From: Chloroflexota bacterium
Lineage (GTDB): Bacteria; Chloroflexota; Dehalococcoidia; Bin125
Length of the DNA stretch: 59,932 nucleotides
NCBI GenBank assembly: GCA_028875225.1
Contig: JAPPFB010000024.1
Coordinates: 1 to 59,932, forward strand
Reading direction: 5' to 3'
Part shown: positions 54,324-59,932 of the stretch, one piece after another
Layout of the letters: each line of letters opens with the position of its first letter
Position numbering within the stretch: the first letter of the stretch is position 1
Program-made: the position numbers and the translations under genes
Notes under the pieces: model-generated
What the model was told of the DNA's origin: nothing
Database searches by the model: none
The model's input: only the letters and a program-made list of their open reading frames with translations

Positions 54324-56471
54324 ATGAGCGAGCGAAACTATTGGCAACGGATGCGCCGGCGACAGATGTCACGCCGCGCGCTGCTCGGGGCGTCCGCCCG
54401 CGCTGGCGTCGGCGCCGCCGGTCTGGCCCTGGTCGGCTGCGGCGACGACGATGACGACGGTCAGGCTGCCGCCCAGGTCCAGCAGCAGCAACAGGCGATG
54501 CAGCAGGCCGCGCAGCAGCAACAGCAGCAGGCGATGCAGCAGCAGGCCGCGCAGCAGCAGGCCGATCAGGCCGATCAGCAAGAGGCGGCGCAGGAGCAGC
54601 AGGGCCAGCAGCAGATGGTCTCCGGCGCACCGGCCGGAATCATCAGCGGCGGCACCCGCACGGCGCCGTTCGTCGGCCCCTACTCGGGCGACCCACCGAC
54701 GCTGGACCCGTACGAGAACCTGACCTACCGCGCCCAGATCCCCTCCGGCTTCCACTACTCGAAGCTGATCCAGGCGATCAGCGGCGGCGACGGGATCAAC
54801 CCCGGCAACACGGCCCAGTACGAGAACGACCTGGCCGCCTCGATGCCGGAGATCCCGGACGACACGACCTACGTGTTCACCGTGCGCGAGGACGCCAACT
54901 GGCACGACGTTGACCCGCTCAACGGTCGCGCGATCACGCAGGCGGACATCGTCGCGACTCACGACCGGTTCCAGGAGCTGGAGACGGCCAACAACGCGAG
55001 TTGGAACGCCGTGATCGCCTCGATGACGCCGGGCGAAGACAACGCGCTGACCTTCAAGCTGCACGAGCCGCACGCGCCCTTCCTGACGCTGGCCGGCTCC
55101 TCCCAGCACCTCTGGATCATCCCGCAGGAGATCGTGGACGACGGCACGGTGGCTCAGCGCCCGGTCGGTTCCGGCCCCTGGGTGTTCGACAGCTTCGAGC
55201 CGGGCGTGGCGCTCAACTGGAGCCGCAACCCCAACTGGCACCGCAGCCGCGACTTCGTCAACGCCGCCATCAGCGCGGGCGCGGGCGGCTACAACGGCAT
55301 CGCCGGCGCCGACCCGCAACTCTTCCCGCTGATGGACGGCATCGTCGCGACGATGAACGGCGACACCAACGTGCTGATCCCGGCGCTCGGCGACGGCTCG
55401 CTGGACTACTCGCAGCTCTCGCCGGCGATCTTCAAGCAGGCCCAGGAGGCAGCGCCGCAGATCGGGGACGACGGCTACGTCTTCACCCTGAACACGGTGC
55501 CCGGCGGGTTCTACTTCAACTACTCGATCCCGCCCTGGAACGACGTCCGCGTGCGCCAGGCGCTGTCGCTGTCCATGGACCGCGACGGTGTGCTCGCCGC
55601 GACCGACGACACCGGGCGCGGCGGCTGGCACAGCCCGCTCTCGCAGATCGCGCCGTACTGGATCGACCCCAAGGATCTGGACACCTTCGGCGAGACCTTC
55701 GAGGGTGAAGACTCCGGTCTGCTGTTCCACCGCGACCTGGCCAAGGCGCGCCAGCTGCTCGACGCGGCCGGCTACCCGGATGGCGTCCGCGCGACGCTGC
55801 ACGGCACCGCCGACTACGGCGCGACCGTCGTCAACCTCTACGAGGCCTGCGCCGCGACCGCGGCCGAGGCCGGCTTCCAGTTCGAGTTCTTCTTCAAGGA
55901 GTACGCCGCCTACATCGCTTCGATCTTCCGCGGCAACTTCCCCGACGACTGGGACGGCGAGTCCAGCCACCTGGGCATCGGCCCGTTGTACGGCGGCGCG
56001 ACCGACCCGCACGACATCTGGGCCGCGGTCTACGACCGCTCCTCCGGTCGCCACAACTGGGGCTCCGGCGGACGCACCCCGGACGGCATCAGCGACGTCA
56101 TCCAGCTCGACACCGGCGGCAACGCCGAGACCTGGACGCACGCGAACGCCGTCTCCGGCGGCGGACCGGAACTCGACGAGCGCCTGCACGAGATGTTCAA
56201 GGTGCAGAAGGGTCTGCTCGACTTCGAAGAGCGCCTGGAATACACCAAGGACATTCAGCGCTACATGTCGACCAAGATGTACATGGTTCCCTACGTGGCG
56301 GGACCGGGCGTCTACTCCTTCAACCCCTGGATGAAGCAGGTCGACCCGCGCAACGGTCAGGTGATCGAGAACGCCGACGTGCGCATGTGGCCGAAGGCCA
56401 ACTACGCCTGGGGTTCCGAGGGCGAGCCGTTCTTCATGATCGACCCGGACATCAAGGCCGAGCACACCTAA
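54324..56471 (+). CDS. Peptide/oligopeptide-type ABC substrate-binding lipoprotein (SBP_bac_5), Tat-type signal
   Basis: A 715-residue binding protein. A Tat-type motif SRRALLGASA is followed by a lipobox ending ALVGC, so it should be exported folded and lipid-anchored. A linker (about residues 50-101) of nearly pure Gln/Ala with some Asp/Glu comes next. The family 5 solute-binding fold then has TYVFTVREDANWHDVDPLNG, SGPWVFDSFEPGVALNWSRN and NDVRVRQALSLSMDRDGVLA. AGGAGGT precedes the ATG. It is first in an operon with two permeases. Confidence 0.92.
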   Translation: MSERNYWQRMRRRQMSRRALLGASARAGVGAAGLALVGCGDDDDDGQAAAQVQQQQQAMQQAAQQQQQQAMQQQAAQQQADQADQQEAAQEQQGQQQMVSGAPAGIISGGTRTAPFVGPYSGDPPTLDPYENLTYRAQIPSGFHYSKLIQAISGGDGINPGNTAQYENDLAASMPEIPDDTTYVFTVREDANWHDVDPLNGRAITQADIVATHDRFQELETANNASWNAVIASMTPGEDNALTFKLHEPHAPFLTLAGSSQHLWIIPQEIVDDGTVAQRPVGSGPWVFDSFEPGVALNWSRNPNWHRSRDFVNAAISAGAGGYNGIAGADPQLFPLMDGIVATMNGDTNVLIPALGDGSLDYSQLSPAIFKQAQEAAPQIGDDGYVFTLNTVPGGFYFNYSIPPWNDVRVRQALSLSMDRDGVLAATDDTGRGGWHSPLSQIAPYWIDPKDLDTFGETFEGEDSGLLFHRDLAKARQLLDAAGYPDGVRATLHGTADYGATVVNLYEACAATAAEAGFQFEFFFKEYAAYIASIFRGNFPDDWDGESSHLGIGPLYGGATDPHDIWAAVYDRSSGRHNWGSGGRTPDGISDVIQLDTGGNAETWTHANAVSGGGPELDERLHEMFKVQKGLLDFEERLEYTKDIQRYMSTKMYMVPYVAGPGVYSFNPWMKQVDPRNGQVIENADVRMWPKANYAWGSEGEPFFMIDPDIKAEHT

Positions 56472-56490
56472 GGCGTCAGCCAACTCACCC

Positions 56491-56542
56491 ACGGGAGGCG
56501 CAGCCCGGACTGGTCTCGACCATCTGGTGCCGCGCCTCCCGT
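56491..56542 (+). terminator. Intercistronic hairpin between the binding protein and permease genes
   Basis: Arms ACGGGAGGCGC (56491-56501) and GCGCCTCCCGT (56532-56542) are perfectly complementary over 11 bases, with a 30-base loop that holds a smaller hairpin (TGGTC/GACCA). No T-run follows. It probably stabilises the upstream transcript end or partly terminates, giving more binding protein than permease. Confidence 0.6.
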
Positions 56543-56621
56543 TGGCGTATATTCCGCCCCAGCGGGCACAGCAGTTCATCCGCTCAGCCGCAGCGGACGG
56601 CGCGCCGAAGGACAAGCAGCG

Positions 56622-57587
56622 ATGCGACAGTACATCATCCGCCGAATCCTGTTGATCGTTCCGACGATGATCGGCGTGACCATGTTGGTCTCGCTGCTGA
56701 CCCAGTTGCTGCCCGGTGATTTCATCGACGTCATGCTGGCCGACCACGTCGGCTCGGGCGAAGACAAGGAAGAGTTCCGAGCCAAGCTCGAAGAGCAACT
56801 CGGCTGGAACGACCCCTGGATCGTGCAGTACGGCAACTGGCTCTGGGACGCCGTGCGCGGCGATCTCGGCACTTCCTTCATCGGCGGGTTCCAGACGGTC
56901 GTCGGTGAACTGCGCACCCGCATCCCGGTGACGCTGGAGTTGGGCATTCTCGCCATGATCGTGGGGATCGCCATCGCCCTGCCCGTGGGCATCATCTCGG
57001 CGGTGCGCCAGGACTCGGCCGTCGACTACGTGATGCGCGGCCTGGCGATTCTCGCGCTCTCGATCCCCGGCTTCTGGCTGGCGGTGCTGGTCATCCGTAT
57101 CGTGTTCCCCGAGCTCGGCTTACCCTCCTTACCGCTGATCTACAGCGACCCGACCGAGAATCTGGCCGAGAACCTGCGCCATATGTACGTGCCGGCGATC
57201 GTGCTCGGGATCGGCCTGGCCGGGCCCGTGATGCGGCTCACGCGCGGCGAAATGCTCGAGGTACTGCGCCAGGACTACGTGCGCACGGCGCGCGCCAAGG
57301 GGCTGCAGGAAAACTCGGTGATCATCCGGCACGGCATGCGCAACGCGCTGATTCCGGTGTTGACCCTGGTCGGGCTGCAGGCCAGCATCCTGGTCGGCGG
57401 TTCGGTGATCATGGAGTCGATCTTCACCCTGCCGGGCATCGGCCTGCGCATGATCGTGGCGCTCAAGGACCGTGATATCCCCGTGGTCATGGGCATCATG
57501 GTGCTCGTCGCGCTGGTCGTGATCGTCGCCAACCTGCTGGTCGACATCGCCTACTCGCTGGTCGACCCGCGGATCCGCTACAACTGA
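56622..57587 (+). CDS. DppB/OppB-type ABC permease
   Basis: A 321-residue permease with about six helices. It has the family start MRQYIIRRILLIVPTMIGVT, MLVSLLTQLLPGDFIDVM and the ATPase-contact loop RLTRGEMLEVLRQDYVRTAR followed by AKG. ESIFTLPGIGLRMIVAL fits the last helices. It pairs with the DppC-type gene 40 bases downstream. No ATPase gene follows in the window. Confidence 0.93.
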   Translation: MRQYIIRRILLIVPTMIGVTMLVSLLTQLLPGDFIDVMLADHVGSGEDKEEFRAKLEEQLGWNDPWIVQYGNWLWDAVRGDLGTSFIGGFQTVVGELRTRIPVTLELGILAMIVGIAIALPVGIISAVRQDSAVDYVMRGLAILALSIPGFWLAVLVIRIVFPELGLPSLPLIYSDPTENLAENLRHMYVPAIVLGIGLAGPVMRLTRGEMLEVLRQDYVRTARAKGLQENSVIIRHGMRNALIPVLTLVGLQASILVGGSVIMESIFTLPGIGLRMIVALKDRDIPVVMGIMVLVALVVIVANLLVDIAYSLVDPRIRYN

Positions 57588-57627
57588 CCGACTCAGACGG
57601 CGGCAGCGCCATGAAGAGAGAGTGCTG

Positions 57628-58989
57628 ATGTCTGAAGCTCAGGAACCGGTCTCCGGCTACGCGCTCCAGGACGAGGGCGGCTTCGCCAACTGGGTGCGCG
57701 ACCAGATGCAGCTGCTGATCGACCGTTCGGTCTCGGGACCGATCGGGTTCCTCTCGGCCGTGATCATCCTGATCCTGGCCGGCTCGGTCGGCTTCCTCGT
57801 CGGCGTCGTGGTGATGCCCTACTGGATGTACAAGCGCAAGAAGTACCTCGGCGCGTTCGGCGCCTTCATTCTCCTGGCCTGCGTCGTCGTGGCGGCGATC
57901 GCGCCGCTGATCCAGACGGTCGAGCAGGACCCCGAAGCGGTCCGCGTCGCGCCCTATACCAAGGCCGTGTTCTCCGACCGCTTCCTCTCGCCCAACGCCG
58001 ACCACGTGATGGGCACCGACAACCAGGGCCGCGACATCGTGTCGCGCATCGTCTACGGCTCCGAGGTCACGGTCCTGGTCGGGATCGGCTCGGTGCTGGT
58101 GACGGCGGTGCTCTCCACCGTGATCGGTCTGGTCTCCGGTTACTTCGCCGGCTCCGGCGCGTCCTGGTCGATGCGCGCGCCCAGATTCATCCTCGATCTG
58201 CCGATCCCGTTCGTCTGGTGGCTGTTGGCGCTGCCCTTCGCCACGCTCGTGCTGGGCGTGCAGATCCTGTTCAAGCTGGTCGACATGGTCACGCTCGGCT
58301 TATTCAGCAGCCAGCTCGATGCCTTACTCGATGATCTCACCCGAGATCTCCCTTCCAGGCGCGGTCCGGTGCCCGACGTGGACATCATGATCCAGCGGAT
58401 CGTCGACGTCTGGAACGCTTTCCCCGCAATCTTCCTGATCCTCGCCGTGATCGCGATCATCGGCGCCGGCGGGACCGGCTTCCTGGGGCTGGGCTTCGGA
58501 CCGGCCTTCGGCCCGCAGGCCGAGATCGGCGACGAATGGTTCTGGCAGGTCTTCCCGCGCACCACCACCGTGGTGCTGACCGTGGCGCTGGTGCTGGCCG
58601 CCGGCAACGCGCGCGTCGTGCGCGGCGCCGTCCTCGCCACCCGCGCCGCGCAGTATGTCGAAGCGGCGCGGACGCTGGGCGCCTCCAACATGCGGATCAT
58701 GGTCGCCCACATCGTGCCCAACATCATGGCCACGATCATCATTCTCGCCTCGCTCAACCTGGGCGCGGCCGTGCTGATCGAGGCGGCCATTTCCTTCCTC
58801 GGCTTCGGCATCCCTCCGCCCTTCCCGACCTGGGGCCGGGACCTCGGCCAGATCGCCCTGATCTACGCGACCGAGGCGCCCTGGATGGCGATCTTCCCCG
58901 GGCTCGCGATCATGATCGCCGTGTTCGGCTTCAACATGATGGGCGACGCTCTGCGCGACATCCTCGACCCGCGGCTGCGCGGCACCTAG
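57628..58989 (+). CDS. DppC/OppC-type ABC permease with enlarged N-terminus and insertion
   Basis: A 453-residue permease, about 150 residues longer than usual. An N-terminal region with an extra pair of helices (ILILAGSVGFLVGVVVMPYW and LGAFGAFILLACVVVAAIAP) precedes the DppC-like core FLSPNADHVMGTDNQGRDIV. A loop of about 60 residues (TLGLFSSQLDALLDDLTRDL and RRGPVPDVDIM) interrupts the usual helix order. The ATPase-contact loop is EAARTLGASNMRIMVAHIVP. The ATG at 57628 is chosen over a GTG two codons earlier. A strong terminator follows. Confidence 0.9.
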   Translation: MSEAQEPVSGYALQDEGGFANWVRDQMQLLIDRSVSGPIGFLSAVIILILAGSVGFLVGVVVMPYWMYKRKKYLGAFGAFILLACVVVAAIAPLIQTVEQDPEAVRVAPYTKAVFSDRFLSPNADHVMGTDNQGRDIVSRIVYGSEVTVLVGIGSVLVTAVLSTVIGLVSGYFAGSGASWSMRAPRFILDLPIPFVWWLLALPFATLVLGVQILFKLVDMVTLGLFSSQLDALLDDLTRDLPSRRGPVPDVDIMIQRIVDVWNAFPAIFLILAVIAIIGAGGTGFLGLGFGPAFGPQAEIGDEWFWQVFPRTTTVVLTVALVLAAGNARVVRGAVLATRAAQYVEAARTLGASNMRIMVAHIVPNIMATIIILASLNLGAAVLIEAAISFLGFGIPPPFPTWGRDLGQIALIYATEAPWMAIFPGLAIMIAVFGFNMMGDALRDILDPRLRGT

Positions 58990-59014
58990 ACCGAGGCCCG
59001 ACCCGCATACCAGC

Positions 59015-59038
59015 GAGGCCGCCCTTCGGGGCGGCTTC
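59015..59038. terminator. Rho-independent-type terminator with UUCG loop
   Basis: GAGGCCGCCC and GGGCGGCTTC pair (one G-U) around TTCG. The stable UUCG hairpin lies 26 bases after the permease stop and 32 bases before the convergent mutL stop, so it can serve both directions. A T-containing stretch (GTTCGTT) follows on the plus strand. Confidence 0.8.
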
Positions 59039-59069
59039 GTTCGTTGGGCGCGCGCATACCGGCGAACCG

Positions 59070-59932
59070 CTACTTGCGGCGAAACTCGCGGAGCACGTCG
59101 TCGGCCGAGATCTCGACCAGCGTCGGACGCCCGTGCGGGCAGGAATGCGGTTGATCGCAGCCCTCGAGATCGCGCAGGAGCGAGCTCATCGCGGCCGGAT
59201 CCAGCACCTGACCGCGGCGCACCGACCCGTGGCAGGCGGCCGAGGCCGCGGCCCGATCGAATCGCTCGGGCTCACGGAGGTCGGCGCTCAGATCGGCCAA
59301 CACCGCGCGGACCAGCGCCTCGGCGTCGTCGACCGTCACCGAACCGGGCAGCGCCCGCAGGCGCAGGGTGCGCGGACCGAACCGATCGGCCTCGAAGCCC
59401 AGTTCGAGCAGGCGCGCCGCCTCGGCCTCCCAGCGCGCCGATTCCTCGGCGTCGAGCGGTAGCAGGATCGGCTCCAGCAGCGGCTGACTGACGCCGGACC
59501 ACGGCCCGGCCGCGGCCGCCAGCAGCCGCTCGTAGACGACCCGTTCGTGCGCCCCGTGCTGGTCGATCAGGACCAGCCCGCCGGGACCCTCGGCGATGAT
59601 GAACGTGCGGTGCAGCTGTCCCACCATGCGCAGCGGCGGCAGGACGCGCTGCGGCGGGGATGCGGCGAACGCCGGCGAGAGCGAGGGCTCGGCCACCTCG
59701 GCGACGTAGCGCGGTTGACCGTTGGACGGCAGCGCCGCGCGCGGGAGCGGTGTGGCCCGCTCCGCGATCTGCGCCCGCTCGGGAGCGGACCGTCCGGCGC
59801 TCGGCTGGTCGGCCAGCTCCGGCTCGTCTCGCGGACGCCGGCCCGCTGCCAGCCCCAGCCGCCGGGCCCCGCGCCCCTCCGCCAGCGACTCGCGAATACT
59901 GCGCAGGACGAGCGAAAACGCGGCGTACGGAA
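59070..59932 (-). CDS. mutL: DNA mismatch repair protein MutL, C-terminal part (cut by window edge)
   Basis: The frame is open from the right edge to the stop at 59070; only the last 287 residues or so are visible. Near the edge, PYAAFSLVLRSIRESL is the end of the N-terminal region. A disordered linker rich in Pro, Arg and Ala follows. The C-terminal dimerisation domain has MVGQLHRTFIIAEGPGGLVL, DQHGAHERVVYERLL, SACHGSVRRGQVLD and CPHGRPTLVEIS. The DQHG-AHER-E and CPHGRP motifs are those of MutL proteins with endonuclease activity. It partners MutS in mismatch repair. Confidence 0.9.
   Translation of the reverse strand, partial: PYAAFSLVLRSIRESLAEGRGARRLGLAAGRRPRDEPELADQPSAGRSAPERAQIAERATPLPRAALPSNGQPRYVAEVAEPSLSPAFAASPPQRVLPPLRMVGQLHRTFIIAEGPGGLVLIDQHGAHERVVYERLLAAAAGPWSGVSQPLLEPILLPLDAEESARWEAEAARLLELGFEADRFGPRTLRLRALPGSVTVDDAEALVRAVLADLSADLREPERFDRAAASAACHGSVRRGQVLDPAAMSSLLRDLEGCDQPHSCPHGRPTLVEISADDVLREFRRK

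Noticed and set aside
54369-56798. 809-residue open frame on the minus strand
   Set aside because: Antisense shadow of the peptide-binding protein gene; Val/Arg/Gly-biased composition and no recognisable domain.
1-59932. tRNA or rRNA genes, insertion sequences, prophage genes
   Set aside because: Apart from the tRNA-like part of ssrA no tRNA-type acceptor and T-arm pair, no transposase or integrase motif, and no phage structural gene was recognised while reading both strands; a covariance-model scan was not possible here.

Overview
The window is GC-rich and gene-dense, and almost every gap is explained. No rRNA, tRNA, insertion sequence, prophage or CRISPR array was seen. The gene mix suggests a Chloroflexota bacterium near Dehalococcoidia or the marine SAR202 group. 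That mix includes several CaiB/BaiF CoA-transferases, SDR dehydrogenases, a nitronate monooxygenase, a thiolase-like/DUF35 pair, MacB-type exporters, Gln/Glu-rich lipoproteins, a DUF3090 protein and a tmRNA tag reading GESRELALAA. The assignment is inference; there is no rRNA here to test it.

Layout. 0.2-9.4 kb (minus): a folate formyl-hydrolase-like enzyme, a PPOX-type flavoprotein, and two MacB-type ABC modules around an SDR gene. The second module includes a 948-residue adaptor with twelve exact 33-residue repeats. 9.6-13.0 kb (minus): a second SDR, a DUF35 Zn-ribbon/OB protein, a thiolase-fold protein lacking the usual active-site Cys, and a DUF6817-like protein. 13.1-19.4 kb (mainly plus): a FAH/hydratase-family enzyme, a third FtsX-type ABC pair and an alpha/beta hydrolase. 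19.3-21.9 kb (minus): two overlapping CaiB/BaiF genes, one of which begins inside a palindromic repeat. 21.9-25.9 kb: a G/T-rich non-coding stretch, a toxin-antitoxin pair, a secreted repeat protein and a nitronate monooxygenase. 25.9-34.3 kb: a ferredoxin, a LysR regulator, endonuclease IV, an ADP-forming acyl-CoA synthetase, an amidase, an enoyl-CoA hydratase, a MoaD-like protein and small Zn-binding proteins. 34.5-48.7 kb: a selenoprotein peroxiredoxin, an MFS transporter, a nitroreductase, a FabD-like protein, a C-terminal processing protease, a selenoprotein rhodanese, two thioredoxin-fold lipoproteins, NudC and formate-THF ligase. 48.7-52.2 kb: a glycine-betaine-type ABC operon. 52.4-54.1 kb: smpB, ssrA (tmRNA) and an XRE regulator. 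54.3-59.0 kb: a peptide-type ABC importer without ATPases. The right edge holds the C-terminal part of mutL.

The strongest observation is a pair of selenoproteins about 7 kb apart. The peroxiredoxin at 34498-34953 (minus) and the two-domain rhodanese at 41776-42630 (plus) each have an in-frame TGA exactly where the family has its catalytic cysteine. In both cases homology continues past the TGA, and a hairpin that fits the bacterial SECIS rules follows it. A standard gene caller would truncate both. They imply a selenocysteine-decoding genome that uses selenium in peroxide reduction and sulfur transfer.

Three further patterns cut across regions. Six genes have a TANNNT box exactly six bases before the start codon, which suggests leaderless transcription. 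A palindromic repeat family is dispersed between genes and once lies inside one. Gln/Glu-rich linkers recur in secreted lipoproteins.
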